Below are positions 1 through 8,154 of a stretch of 64,000 nt of DNA, piece after piece; the first letter of the stretch is position 1, and every line of letters starts with the position of its first letter. The stretch is from Geoanaerobacter pelophilus (GTDB taxonomy: Bacteria > Desulfobacterota > Desulfuromonadia > Geobacterales > DSM-12255), in assembly GCF_018476885.1 (NCBI RefSeq), contig NZ_JAHCVJ010000007.1, positions 124,001 to 188,000 of the forward strand, written 5' to 3'. The notes beneath the pieces are model-generated. The model saw only the letters and a program-made list of their open reading frames with translations. It made no database searches and was not told the DNA's origin. The position numbers and the translations under genes were made by a program.

Positions 1-116
1 AAAGCTCTGTGTCTTCAAGGCCTTGCCCGGCGGAATTGGATGGCAATCTGCACGGTTTGTATCCAGTAATTAATCTGTTATCCTCCCTACCATCATCTAT
101 TTGTAAAGGAGAGGAC

Positions 117-461
117 ATGACTAAAGCAGAACTGATCGCCAAAATCGCAGAGAAGGCAAAACTCACCAAAGCTCAAGCAGAATCTGCCGTAGCAGCGTTT
201 CAATGCATCGTGATTAAGGAACTGGTGACAGACGGTAAAGTCACTCTCGTAGGCTTTGGCACCTTCTCGTCAGTCAAGAGAGCGGCACGGACCGGCAGGA
301 ACCCGCAGACTGGCAAAGAGATGAAGATAGCGGCCAAAAGGGTAGGGAAGTTCACAACCGGCAAATTCCTCAAAGACCTTGATGCGTGCAAATTTGAATG
401 CAAGCAGGAGAAGAAAACACCCGCCTCCAAGACTTTTGAGGTGAGGCGCCGGAAGGGTTAA
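117..461 (+). CDS. HU-family DNA-binding protein
   Basis: Small histone-like protein (114 aa) that binds and bends DNA as a dimer in the nucleoid. The N-terminal helical part (about residues 1-40) is followed by VGFGTF and the DNA-binding arm with RTGRNPQTGKE (residues 59-69), the signature of HU/IHF proteins. HU proteins are usually near 90 aa; this one has a Lys/Arg-rich tail of about 24 residues ending VRRRKG, which may add DNA contacts. The open frame extends upstream, but ATG 117 is chosen because AAAGGAGAGG (105-114) lies just before it and the family begins MTKAEL-like. It stands alone and is followed by a hairpin at 516-540. Confidence 0.93.
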   Translation: MTKAELIAKIAEKAKLTKAQAESAVAAFQCIVIKELVTDGKVTLVGFGTFSSVKRAARTGRNPQTGKEMKIAAKRVGKFTTGKFLKDLDACKFECKQEKKTPASKTFEVRRRKG

Positions 462-515
462 GATATTCTTCATTTTGTAGTTACCCCGGGCTCTATTGTT
501 AGCCCGAACATGAAA

Positions 516-540
516 AGCCCACCAAGATATTTGGTGGGCT
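516..540 (+). terminator. Hairpin after the HU gene
   Basis: A perfect 10-bp stem (516-525 with 531-540) around a GATAT loop lies 55 bases after the HU stop. No long T run follows, so it is a weak intrinsic terminator or an RNA-stabilising hairpin. Confidence 0.6.
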
Positions 541-929
541 TCGCTATGCGTGTTTCGTAACTTTTCGATTTCATCGAAGATACCGGCCCTACTTACCTCC
601 GGCGTGACTCAACTTCCCTGTAACGGTTATTTTGTGGTGGACTGTCATTATTCTCGATAATTATTGCCCTCCTTTTGTTGAGACGTTTGTTGCATGTGAA
701 TTAACTTTATCCTCTCCTATGGCAAAATAACAGTCTGTTTTTTTAAATTTATTGGGAGTATGATCTATTAGTTTGAGAGTCAGGATGGTTGGTTATTCTG
801 TCTTGAGACCTTCATTAACAACCAGAAAGGGCTCCGGGTTAGGGCGGCATTCATCGAAACTGCCTTTGAGTATTCAGCAATAGCCTCATCAACCCGGGGT
901 TACATCTTCCAGCTTCAATTAGCCATTTC
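541..929. other. Intergenic stretch without recognised gene
   Basis: About 390 bases between the HU hairpin and the ACP phosphodiesterase gene. There is no supported start codon with a ribosome site. A stretch of roughly 48 sense codons without a start (about 775-930, + strand) can be read but matches nothing I recognise. Otherwise the sequence is AT-rich near 690-770, which could hold a promoter for the next gene; I cannot assign the boxes. Confidence 0.4.
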
Positions 930-1544
930 ATGAACTTTCTCTTTCACATGCTCCTCTCCGGCGATGATGACCAGATTCTTGTCGGCAACTTCATGGGTGA
1001 TTTTGTCAAAGGTCCTTTGGCAGAAAGGTTCCCTGAACGCATCAGGCAGGGGATCAACCTCCACCGGAAAATAGACTCGTTTGCCAGCCGTTCAGAGCTG
1101 TTTCAGCAGAGCCGGCGTCGTCTTGACCTTCATTACGGCCTGTATCGAGGAGTAATGATTGACCTGTTCTATGATCATTTCCTGGTGGCTGAGTGGGACA
1201 ACTGGTCGGAAGAATCGTTCGATAGCTATCTAAACCGGAGCAGGGCAATTATAACCAGGCTCAATGACGAGCTCCCGGAGCGGCTGCAACAGGTTGTGCC
1301 GATAATCTTCGATGAGCTTCTTCCATCCTATGGCCAGGTGAGCGGCATAGGCAGCGCACTGACCCGGATGTCCAGAAGGTTGAAACGTGCCAACCCGCTT
1401 GCCGGCGGTGAGGTGGAGCTGGAGCGGCATTACGAAGCCCTTCGTGCCGATTTCCATGGCTTTATGCCCCAGGTACGAAGCTTTAGCGATGAGATGCTGA
1501 ACTCAAATCCCGCGATGAACATAATCAGCCCATTGATTGGATAA
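930..1544 (+). CDS. ACP phosphodiesterase family protein (AcpH/DUF479)
   Basis: 204 aa. AcpH proteins are HD-like metal phosphodiesterases that remove the 4'-phosphopantetheine group from acyl carrier protein. The N-terminus has the family pattern MNFLFHMLLSGDDD, then GNFMGDFVKG (about residues 19-28) and LHRKID. YDHFLVAEWDNW (about residues 81-92) carries the DHxL histidine/aspartate expected of the metal site. Length matches the family, near 200 aa. The gene stands 57 bases before the helicase gene on the same strand. The activity is inferred from family resemblance; some DUF479 members have not been shown to act on ACP. Confidence 0.82.
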   Translation: MNFLFHMLLSGDDDQILVGNFMGDFVKGPLAERFPERIRQGINLHRKIDSFASRSELFQQSRRRLDLHYGLYRGVMIDLFYDHFLVAEWDNWSEESFDSYLNRSRAIITRLNDELPERLQQVVPIIFDELLPSYGQVSGIGSALTRMSRRLKRANPLAGGEVELERHYEALRADFHGFMPQVRSFSDEMLNSNPAMNIISPLIG

Positions 1545-1601
1545 CAGCCTGTTGCCGGATTCCGTATTTTCAAGAAATGACAGGATTGTTTTGGTCTGCG
1601 T

Positions 1602-3515
1602 ATGAGCAAAAGCCCCCAATTTGACATAGTCATTCAGGAGCAGCAGCGCCTGACTGACGTGCTCTCCTCGATCGAAGAGACTGCCAGGCAGAACAAGGCT
1701 AAGATCGCCAATCATTATGCCTACACCGCTGAACTGGAGAAGGCACGCCTTGATTCGGTTAGCTGGCGTGAAAAGAACTCGTTGACCTTCAAGCTCATCG
1801 AAAACGATAAATTTGATCCTGCCAAGTATCTTACCTCCTTCCAGATGATCGATAGCCCGTACTTCGGGGTTGTTGGGATCAAAGACACTGATAAGCGGAT
1901 CGGCGCAAAAGAATATCTCATAGGCAAGCAAGGGTTTGTTTCGCATGACAACCGGGCATTGATCGTCGATTGGCGCAAGGCGCCGATCTCGCGTTTTTTC
2001 TATGACTACGAAGTTGGCGAGGAGTATCTTGAAACGATTCAGGGCAAGGATCGGGAAGGGGAGATAACCCGGCGTGACACCGTAGAGATAGCGAAACGGT
2101 CTCTGCGCCGCATTGAATCCGGCGCAGACCTTTACGAGTTGACCGGTGGCGGGTGGATGAAGAACGATAAGCAGTATCATACGACTACCGACACCAAGGT
2201 GGCGAACCAGGACCACCGGATGGTGGATATCGTTTCTCTGATCTCACCGGACCAGTTCCAGATGATTACTTCGGAAGCCACTGATGGCTGTACCCTGATT
2301 ACCGGTGGCGCTGGCAGCGGCAAGACGGTGGTGAGTCTCCATCGGCTGTCATGCCTGCAGTTCAACGATCCCGGCAGATTCACGCCTGACCGCTGCTTGG
2401 TGCTGATGTTCAACAAGGTGCTCCGCAACTACGTCAGACAGACTTCCTCAGACCTGCTCGGCAGTACCAGGGTTGACACTTTTAGCGCCTGGGCACTGAG
2501 CGCCATCACCGCCCTGACGGGCAAGGTTATCAAACCGGTTATTACCGATACCTTGACCGTGCAAAAAAAATCGTCAAAGCTCTCAGGCTTGCTCGCCCGC
2601 TATGTCCAGGAAGTGCAGGAGCCGGAGCCGATTCAGGATCTGTGGCGTTTTTACGGCCAGCCTTACGTTCTGGAGGCGATGTTTGGCGAAGGTGAGAATG
2701 AGAAAGAGGCGTTTCTGGGCGAGCTGCGGCGGCGTTATGCGGTCAGAAGCCAGGCGGTGTCGTTTGCTGACGTGAGTGTGCTGTTAAGGCTCTGCCAGTT
2801 GCGCGAGAAGGAGGGGCCGGTTCGCGATGCCCTCGGCTGGTACGCCCATATCATCGTCGATGAGGGCCAGGACCTCTCGCTCCTGGAGCTTGAGGCCATC
2901 CTCGCGGCAACGGACAAGCGGAATAGCATCACCCTCAGTGCAGACAGCAAACAGAAGATCCTCTCCTGGGTCGATGCGGCAGACTTTGATATCTTCCATA
3001 ACAATCTCAGGGAGGTAGGGGTAAGCAACGAGGCCCTGTCTGTTTCCTATCGTTGCCCTAAGGAGATCATGGCGCTGGCTGCAAGGATCAGCAGTCGGGA
3101 GAATGAGCAGGTCGGCAGGCATTCCGGCGTCCTTGAGTATCACAAGGCAGCTGATGAGGAGAACGCCCTTATCACGTTGCGCCGGCTTGTGGAGCAGCTG
3201 GTGACCGAGGACCCGAACAGCCTGACTGCGGTCATTTGCAAGAAAAAGACGGACGAAAAGATGCTCCATAAGGCGTTACACGGCATCAAGGGATTGCATG
3301 AACCGGGCGAGCTGACCTTTGAGCCGGGTGCCCTGGTCACCATCGCCCACCAGGTAAAAGGGGTGGAGTTCGCCAACGTGATCCTTTACGACCCGAATAC
3401 AAAGGATTTCAGAAAGTCTGCGCTGGACCGCAACCTGCTCTATGTGTGTGTTACCCGCGCATGCAAGCGTCTGGACATCGTATACTGGCGTGAGCTTGCC
3501 ACCGGGTTGGTTTAA
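1602..3515 (+). CDS. UvrD/HelD-like superfamily 1 helicase
   Basis: 637 aa. A helical N-terminal region (residues 1-60) and a segment with PYFGVVGIK and VDWRKAPISRFFYD (about 85-140) resemble the HelD arm and cleft regions rather than UvrD itself. Walker A is GGAGSGKT (about residue 235), Walker B is IIVDEGQD (about residue 416), and late SF1 motifs are seen in SVSYRCPKE and LLYVCVTRACKRL. HelD proteins act as ATP-driven factors that remove or recycle RNA polymerase; helicase IV members act on DNA. I call it HelD-like because the N-terminal part precedes an uninterrupted motor. The next gene starts about 95 bases downstream. Confidence 0.8.
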   Translation: MSKSPQFDIVIQEQQRLTDVLSSIEETARQNKAKIANHYAYTAELEKARLDSVSWREKNSLTFKLIENDKFDPAKYLTSFQMIDSPYFGVVGIKDTDKRIGAKEYLIGKQGFVSHDNRALIVDWRKAPISRFFYDYEVGEEYLETIQGKDREGEITRRDTVEIAKRSLRRIESGADLYELTGGGWMKNDKQYHTTTDTKVANQDHRMVDIVSLISPDQFQMITSEATDGCTLITGGAGSGKTVVSLHRLSCLQFNDPGRFTPDRCLVLMFNKVLRNYVRQTSSDLLGSTRVDTFSAWALSAITALTGKVIKPVITDTLTVQKKSSKLSGLLARYVQEVQEPEPIQDLWRFYGQPYVLEAMFGEGENEKEAFLGELRRRYAVRSQAVSFADVSVLLRLCQLREKEGPVRDALGWYAHIIVDEGQDLSLLELEAILAATDKRNSITLSADSKQKILSWVDAADFDIFHNNLREVGVSNEALSVSYRCPKEIMALAARISSRENEQVGRHSGVLEYHKAADEENALITLRRLVEQLVTEDPNSLTAVICKKKTDEKMLHKALHGIKGLHEPGELTFEPGALVTIAHQVKGVEFANVILYDPNTKDFRKSALDRNLLYVCVTRACKRLDIVYWRELATGLV

Positions 3516-3610
3516 GGTAGTGGCCGTCTTTAAGACATGGTCGATCTGCTGGAACTGTGATTAGTAGGATTCTCAACTGCGTGACAACCATTAAAGGTTT
3601 CGGTAACCGG

Positions 3611-4981
3611 ATGAAAAAGGAACAGAACAGCTCGGTGGTCATCACCCGGCAGGAACATGGCATCTCCCGCAAGCTTATGAGCCCGAACGCCCTGCGCGTG
3701 CTCTACCGCCTGAAAGACAACGGCTTTGTGGGTTATCTCGTCGGTGGCTGCGTGCGTGACCTCTTGCTCGGACGAGAGCCGAAGGATTTCGACGTGGTAA
3801 CCAATGCCACCCCAGGCGAGATTAAGCGGATGTTCCGCAATTGCCGGCTTATCGGGCGGCGGTTTCGCCTTGCCCATATCCACTTCAAAGATGAGATCAT
3901 TGAGGTGTCAACCTTTCGAGCCCAGGCTTCGAACGAGCCAGAGCCCGAGCCGAATGACGCAAATGATGCGGGGCACCGGCAGCGGGATGCTCGGATGCTG
4001 AAGGACGACGATGGCATGATTCTGCGGGATAACGTTTACGGCACTCCTGAAGAGGATGCCTTGCGCCGCGACTTCACCGTCAACTCGCTTTCCTACAATA
4101 TTGCTGATTTCTCAATTATTGACTACACCGGCGGTCTCGCCGATCTAGGTGCCGGCATTATTCGCACCATCGGCGATCCAAATGTCCGCTTCCAGGAAGA
4201 CCCGGTACGGATGCTGCGGGCAGTGCGTTTTGCCGCGCAGCTCGGCTTCACCATTGAAGAAGAAACCAGGAAGGCGCTGGTAGCAGCTGCTGATACCATT
4301 GTCAGGGCGGCGCCGCCACGTCTCTACGACGAAATGCTCAAACTTCTCCTCTCGGGAGAAGGGGCGAAGTGTTACGACCTCCTCAGCCAGACCGGGCTCT
4401 TTGCGGCGCTTTTCCCGGCTTTCTCAAGCTGGCTCGGCACTGAAAACGAAAGCTTTCCCCATACCCGGTTCGGAGCAATGCTCAACTGCGTTGATTCCCG
4501 CATCCAACAGGGAGGCAAGGTCTCGCCACCGCTCCTCTTGGCCCTTCTTTTCGGTGAATATCTCGACGCGAAGGCGGAGCGTTTCCGTCGCCAGGGTGCG
4601 CCCTGGCAGCAGAGCGTCAACGCGGCAATCGCGGAGTTTATGGGCGAAACCTGCCCGACTGTTATGATCATGAACCGTGTCGGCATCGCGCTCCGCGATA
4701 TCATCAGCCAGCAGCTGCGCCTGAAAAAGATCCCAGGTCGCCGACCGGAGTCGTTCATTGCCCGTCACGATTTTTATGACATTATTGAATACTGCCGGAT
4801 AACCCACGGTGACAAAAAAGATGTTGGCAAACAGCTCGACTGGTGGGTGGCTCAGTCAAGGCAGGAGGCGCCGGTACCGTTGCCAGGACTTGCCGAAGAA
4901 AACGAGGCGCCGCAACGGAAGAGAAAAAGACGGCGCCGGCGGCGAAACCCAAATGCTAAAAGTAAGATAGAAGGGACATAG
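3611..4981 (+). CDS. pcnB: Poly(A) polymerase / tRNA nucleotidyltransferase family (PcnB type)
   Basis: 456 aa from ATG 3611; a GTG at 3557 would add 18 residues. The class II nucleotidyltransferase head carries GGCVRDLLLG and the catalytic DxD in KDFDVV (about residues 43-60). RLIGRRFRLAHIHF just downstream is typical of the bacterial poly(A) polymerase branch rather than CCA-adding enzymes. DFTVNSLSYN, EDPVRMLRAVRFAAQLGF (tRNA/RNA-binding neck) follow. The tail is strongly basic (about ten consecutive Arg/Lys near residues 435-446), as in RNA-binding PAPs. Geobacter sulfurreducens is known to split C-adding, A-adding and PAP functions among related proteins, so the exact activity needs a tree. 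Confidence 0.85.
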   Translation: MKKEQNSSVVITRQEHGISRKLMSPNALRVLYRLKDNGFVGYLVGGCVRDLLLGREPKDFDVVTNATPGEIKRMFRNCRLIGRRFRLAHIHFKDEIIEVSTFRAQASNEPEPEPNDANDAGHRQRDARMLKDDDGMILRDNVYGTPEEDALRRDFTVNSLSYNIADFSIIDYTGGLADLGAGIIRTIGDPNVRFQEDPVRMLRAVRFAAQLGFTIEEETRKALVAAADTIVRAAPPRLYDEMLKLLLSGEGAKCYDLLSQTGLFAALFPAFSSWLGTENESFPHTRFGAMLNCVDSRIQQGGKVSPPLLLALLFGEYLDAKAERFRRQGAPWQQSVNAAIAEFMGETCPTVMIMNRVGIALRDIISQQLRLKKIPGRRPESFIARHDFYDIIEYCRITHGDKKDVGKQLDWWVAQSRQEAPVPLPGLAEENEAPQRKRKRRRRRRNPNAKSKIEGT

Positions 4982-5021
4982 CTAAAGCCGGGGCCGGTCG
5001 CCTTATGCAATCAGTTCTGGA

Positions 5022-5264
5022 TCAGATCGCCTTATTGAAGTATTCATGAGGCATCAACACGTTAGTTTCACTGGCCAGCGCGACGATATCACTGTAATAA
5101 TCCGTAACCGCTTTTGTAGAGGTGCTAATAATATACCAGTCGCCCAGATTCGACTTTTCACTCAGGCTGCGCGACATCACAAGGCGGTGGCGGTTCTTTG
5201 CCAGTACCCTGTTGATCCTCTGTACCAATTCTTTTGTATCTACAGCTGTTTTGATATTGTCCAT
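5022..5264 (-). CDS. Small hypothetical protein
   Basis: 80 aa starting MDNIKTAVDTKELVQRIN. The start at 5264 is favoured over the longer frame because GAGGTG lies six bases before the ATG. The protein is polar and has no signal peptide or membrane segment. The N-terminal half looks helical and basic (NRVLAKNRHRL); the second half has WYIISTSTKAVTDYYSDI. I do not recognise a family. It stands alone, divergent from the gene at 5624. Confidence 0.6.
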   Translation of the reverse strand: MDNIKTAVDTKELVQRINRVLAKNRHRLVMSRSLSEKSNLGDWYIISTSTKAVTDYYSDIVALASETNVLMPHEYFNKAI

Positions 5265-5552
5265 AATCACCTCGTTGCTCAACAATATGCCAAATGGCAA
5301 ATAATACCAAGCTAATAAGTGTCCTTCTCCCCTTATTCCCGAAGAATATGAGGCGGGCAACAAGTGACTCCGACACTAAGGGAAAACGAGTTTGCGGTCA
5401 CAGATTCTTTCGGTTCTTGCCAAAAAAGTTGGACATTCAGTGCTTGCCGAAGTAAAGTCAATTTCTGCTAGTTATCTCAATAGAGTCTCTCACGCTGTAA
5501 AAAACAGTCACTGAGGCAATAGTTTAACGGACGGCACCGAAAAAGAATCTTC
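5265..5552. other. Divergent intergenic region
   Basis: Nearly 290 bases between the divergent small genes. A run of sense codons without a usable start reads on the + strand at about 5398-5513, ending TGA, and may be a gene remnant or chance. It ends in the terminator-like hairpin at 5553-5577. No other feature was recognised. Confidence 0.3.
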
Positions 5553-5577
5553 AGCCCCTTGTAAACAGGGGCTTTTT
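5553..5577 (+). terminator. Intrinsic terminator or attenuator before the small regulator gene
   Basis: Stem AGCCCCT (5553-5559) with AGGGGCT (5567-5573), 7-base loop, T run through 5577. It lies only about 46 bases before the ATG at 5624 and downstream of no clear gene, so it could end an unannotated transcript from the 5398-5513 region or act as an attenuator for the gene at 5624. Confidence 0.65.
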
Positions 5578-5623
5578 CATGAAAGTTTTGCATGGCCGGG
5601 AACGGCAGAAAGTTGGAGCTACG

Positions 5624-5836
5624 ATGATCGATGAAATAAAGAATATGAACGGCAGAGAGGTAATGAATAATATTCGGAATACCGGTTTGAGCGTTATGGG
5701 CTGGTGCCGTAAAAACGGAGTTAGCTACGAGACTACCTTGGCTATGCTGCAGGGACATTCCCTTAAAAATGATACAAATAACCACTCCGAGATTCTTGAA
5801 AAGCTGAAAGCGGAAGGGCATTATGTAGCGCTCTGA
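5624..5836 (+). CDS. Small DNA-binding-like protein (BcepMu gp16-like)
   Basis: 70 aa from ATG 5624 with TTGGAG just upstream; an earlier in-frame ATG at 5579 would start inside the hairpin region and is less likely. The central part, GLSVMGWCRKNGVSYETTLAMLQGH, fits the pattern of small phage-type regulators of the BcepMu gp16 kind (a WxRxNG turn followed by a recognition-like helix). Function as a repressor or phage remnant is inference. The surrounding genes are not phage-like, so it may be a lone acquired regulator. A long inverted repeat follows the stop. Confidence 0.55.
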   Translation: MIDEIKNMNGREVMNNIRNTGLSVMGWCRKNGVSYETTLAMLQGHSLKNDTNNHSEILEKLKAEGHYVAL

Positions 5837-5859
5837 CCACCATTCCGTGAGATAGTTGA

Positions 5860-5906
5860 AATAACAACACCCCTGTCAGCTTCACGCTAGCAGGGGTGTT
5901 GTTATT
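5860..5906 (+). repeat. Long inverted repeat (16-bp perfect stem)
   Basis: 5860-5875 pairs perfectly with 5891-5906, including CAACACCCCTG/CAGGGGTGTTG. The 15-base loop can form an inner AGC/GCT pair. It can end transcription of the small gene at 5624-5836. Its CAACAC core recurs in the next inverted repeat at 6001-6039. Confidence 0.75.
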
Positions 5907-5932
5907 GGTGGTTTGTCTTGGGGAAAACTACG

Positions 5933-5995
5933 ATGGCAAAAAGAAGCCGTCTTTTCATTGACGGCCCAAAGCAAATCATATCACTCGCAAGTTAA
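5933..5995 (+). pseudogene. 20-codon frame resembling the start of a REP-type transposase
   Basis: ATG 5933 to TAA 5995 reads MAKRSRLFIDGPKQIISLAS. The opening resembles the common MAR-x-x-RLxIPG start of Y1/RAYT (REP-associated tyrosine) transposases, and the frame stops where those proteins continue. It lies between two inverted repeats sharing a CAACAC core. It could equally be a chance short frame. Confidence 0.25.
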
Positions 5996-6000
5996 GTATA

Positions 6001-6039
6001 ACAACAACACTGGTAAAAAGGGAGACAAAGTGTTGTTGT
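6001..6039. repeat. Inverted repeat with ACAACAACACT arms
   Basis: Perfect 11-bp arms at 6001-6011 and 6029-6039 separated by 17 bases. There is no T run on the + strand. It lies between the 20-codon frame and the stop of the GTPase gene encoded on the other strand, and may end that transcript. Confidence 0.65.
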
Positions 6040-6082
6040 CTGCAATTCTGAGCCGGACATGGTGCTCTTGAGTTGTCATCAT

Positions 6083-6925
6083 TCACTGAGCTGTCTCTGC
6101 TGTTGGTTCTTCAAAGCTGATCCGGCCGATCTTACCTGCACGCAGCTCCCGCAATAATGCCTCCGACGCCCGGTTCAGGTCTACCTCCCCGCCACTGGCC
6201 AGGCACCCCAGCCGGCGACCCACAGCCACAATAAGGTCATTGGCTGAGCCGGGGATGGCTTGCAATCCGTAACGGGTTTGCAGCAGTTCGGGATAACGCC
6301 CTAGCAGGTATTCGCCGGCAAAAGTCGCGACAGTGACACTGTCCATGGCGTTGTCGCCGATGGCGCCACTGACGGCTAACCGGTAAGCGCCGTTCTGATC
6401 GCTCATATCCGGCCACAACACCCCCGGTGTATCAGAAAGGACAATGCCGTTGCGCAGGTCGATCTGCTGGGTAGTGGTGGTTACTGCTGGCCGGTCACCC
6501 ACCTTTGCCATGTTTTTCCCAGCCAGGGTGTTGATCAGGGTGGATTTCCCAACATTGGGAATCCCTACCACCATGGTGCGAACCGGAAAGCCTGGCTTGC
6601 CCCGCTTTGGGGCCATTGCCTGGCAAAGCTTGATCAGCGGCTTGGTGTCAGCATGCTTCTTTGCAGACATGGGAAGCGCCCGCACCCCGGTTTGTAATTC
6701 CAACTCTCGCACCCAGGCCTTTGTTACGATCGGGTCGGCCAAGTCGTGTCTATTCAGAATCTTAATCCAGGGCTTGGTCCGTCGCAGCTCAGCCAGCCGG
6801 TGATTGGAACTGGAGTTGGGGAGCCGGGCATCCAGAACCTCGATCACCACATCTACCCGCTTGATCAGGTCCTGGATCTGTTCCAGCGCCTTGCCCATGT
6901 GTCCGGGAAACCATTGTATCGTCAT
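6083..6925 (-). CDS. rbgA: Ribosome biogenesis GTPase RbgA/YlqF
   Basis: 280 aa. It is a circularly permuted GTPase that helps late 50S subunit assembly. The N-terminus MTIQWFPGHMGKALEQ is diagnostic. The order of motifs is permuted: LNRHDLAD (G4, with Arg in place of the usual Lys of NKxD), then MSAKK (G5), GIPNVGKST (G1, about residue 128), and LSDTPGVLWP (G3). ATG 6925 is chosen because AAAGGAA precedes it and the family starts there; an upstream ATG would add 21 residues. It is a single-gene unit on the minus strand. Confidence 0.93.
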   Translation of the reverse strand: MTIQWFPGHMGKALEQIQDLIKRVDVVIEVLDARLPNSSSNHRLAELRRTKPWIKILNRHDLADPIVTKAWVRELELQTGVRALPMSAKKHADTKPLIKLCQAMAPKRGKPGFPVRTMVVGIPNVGKSTLINTLAGKNMAKVGDRPAVTTTTQQIDLRNGIVLSDTPGVLWPDMSDQNGAYRLAVSGAIGDNAMDSVTVATFAGEYLLGRYPELLQTRYGLQAIPGSANDLIVAVGRRLGCLASGGEVDLNRASEALLRELRAGKIGRISFEEPTAETAQ

Positions 6926-7129
6926 ATAAAACATTCCTTTGTGATTATAGTTGCACCCATTGATAGCAACTGGTCGCGCATTTTCCAATAGATGCGATAT
7001 CAGAAATGACGGTTATCGCCGTGTTTTTTTATAGTAACCCGGTTCGTGCGAATAAGGAACTGTTCTTGTGAACAAGAATGAGATATACAGATAAAATTTA
7101 GAGCAGGTCACAACTCCGGTCATCTCCCG

Positions 7130-7747
7130 ATGACTGCGGCTCGGGCGAATATGAATACACAACCAGCTGATTGTCTTGACCTTAACGACTTTTCCCTTGA
7201 GTTGCTTGCTGTAGCAAGACTATACAGCGAATTAGAAGCTAGGATCAACGGTGCTGTCGCCGCTGCCTGTCAACCCGTGTGCCGACTCTGTAGAGAATGC
7301 TGTTGCGCTGTCCGCTTTTGCCGGGAGTCTGTCGATAGTTATTGGCTTGGGATCATCGCGGCTGTTTCCGGGCAGGACGTCGGGGCATTCGATGAAGGTC
7401 GCGGGTGGCTCTCGTCGCAGGGGTGCAGGCTTAAGGTGGGCCGACCGCCTGTTTGCTACGAGTTCTTTTGTGAGGCAATTGTTACCGCCGAAGTGAACCC
7501 GGCGGTCGTCTATGCTCTTAAGGTTCTCGGGCGATTACCCGGATTTGTCGGCGCCAGAGCTCTTGGTGGCAGGCATTTGGTGACACTGAGCCGGTTTGAG
7601 CTGAGCCGGGTGCCTATTGCCAAGATTCGGCAACGAGTGGCAATCGCTGAGGCGATCTTTACCGATTGCCAGGAGATAATTCGGGCAGGACATGGCAGAG
7701 TTGACCGGCTGAGTCGGGTGATGAAACCACCGAAGGTGAATGCCTGA
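7130..7747 (+). CDS. Cys-rich protein, possible metal-chelating (YkgJ-like) domain
   Basis: 205 aa. The first half has a dense cysteine cluster, CQPVCRLCRECCCAVRFCRE, followed by GCRLKVGRPPVCYEFFCE. The spacing (CxxxCxxCxxCCC, later C, C, C) resembles the zinc/iron-chelating YkgJ-type domain, in which such cysteines bind a metal. The C-terminal part is basic and helical without a recognised motif. No strong ribosome site precedes ATG 7130; ATG 7151 is an alternative. The role is unknown and the family is inferred from cysteine pattern only. Confidence 0.55.
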   Translation: MTAARANMNTQPADCLDLNDFSLELLAVARLYSELEARINGAVAAACQPVCRLCRECCCAVRFCRESVDSYWLGIIAAVSGQDVGAFDEGRGWLSSQGCRLKVGRPPVCYEFFCEAIVTAEVNPAVVYALKVLGRLPGFVGARALGGRHLVTLSRFELSRVPIAKIRQRVAIAEAIFTDCQEIIRAGHGRVDRLSRVMKPPKVNA

Positions 7748-7842
7748 AAGAGTTGCTGCAAGCTGTCTGGAAAAAGGAGTGGCGGGCCACCTGATTCCCA
7801 ACGCGTAGTTTGCGAATATATACACCTGGAAGGAAGGGAACT

Positions 7843-8133
7843 ATGGTATATTTAACCGTTGTCGCAAAAGTCGTAGCAAAGAAGGATGTCATTGGCGCGG
7901 TCAAAACCGAGCTGCTGAAGCTCGTTGAGCCAACCCGGAAAGAAGATGGTTGCCTTGAATACAAACTCCATCAGGACAATGCCGATCCCGCCGTGTTTAT
8001 TTTTTACGAAACTTGGGAGAGCAGGGCGTGTCTTGAGAAGCACATGAACACGGATCACTTCAAGAACTACCTGAGTGCCGTTGAAGACATGGTTGCGGAG
8101 AAAGCCGTGCATATAATGACCCTGGTCGCATAA
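7843..8133 (+). CDS. Antibiotic biosynthesis monooxygenase (ABM)/YgiN-like protein
   Basis: 96 aa ferredoxin-like fold protein. Family landmarks: MVYLTVVAKVVAKKD at the start, PTRKEDGCLEYKLHQD in the middle (the G-x-x-x-Y pattern of ABM proteins), FYETWES and the late H-x-x-T-x-H-F-K motif. Such proteins are small cofactor-free monooxygenases or quinol oxidases, often dimeric. AAGGAAGGG stands directly before ATG 7843. The gene lies 21 bases before the membrane-protein gene, so the two are probably cotranscribed. Confidence 0.85.
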   Translation: MVYLTVVAKVVAKKDVIGAVKTELLKLVEPTRKEDGCLEYKLHQDNADPAVFIFYETWESRACLEKHMNTDHFKNYLSAVEDMVAEKAVHIMTLVA

Positions 8134-8154
8134 CAGATATCAAGGAGCATCATC

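Noticed and set aside
775-932. About 50 sense codons before the ACP phosphodiesterase gene
   Set aside because: No start codon, no ribosome site, no family recognised; could be chance or an unrecognisable remnant.
1503-2216. A 237-codon minus-strand frame opposite the helicase start
   Set aside because: The plus-strand frame shows conserved HelD-like motifs; the antisense frame has none.
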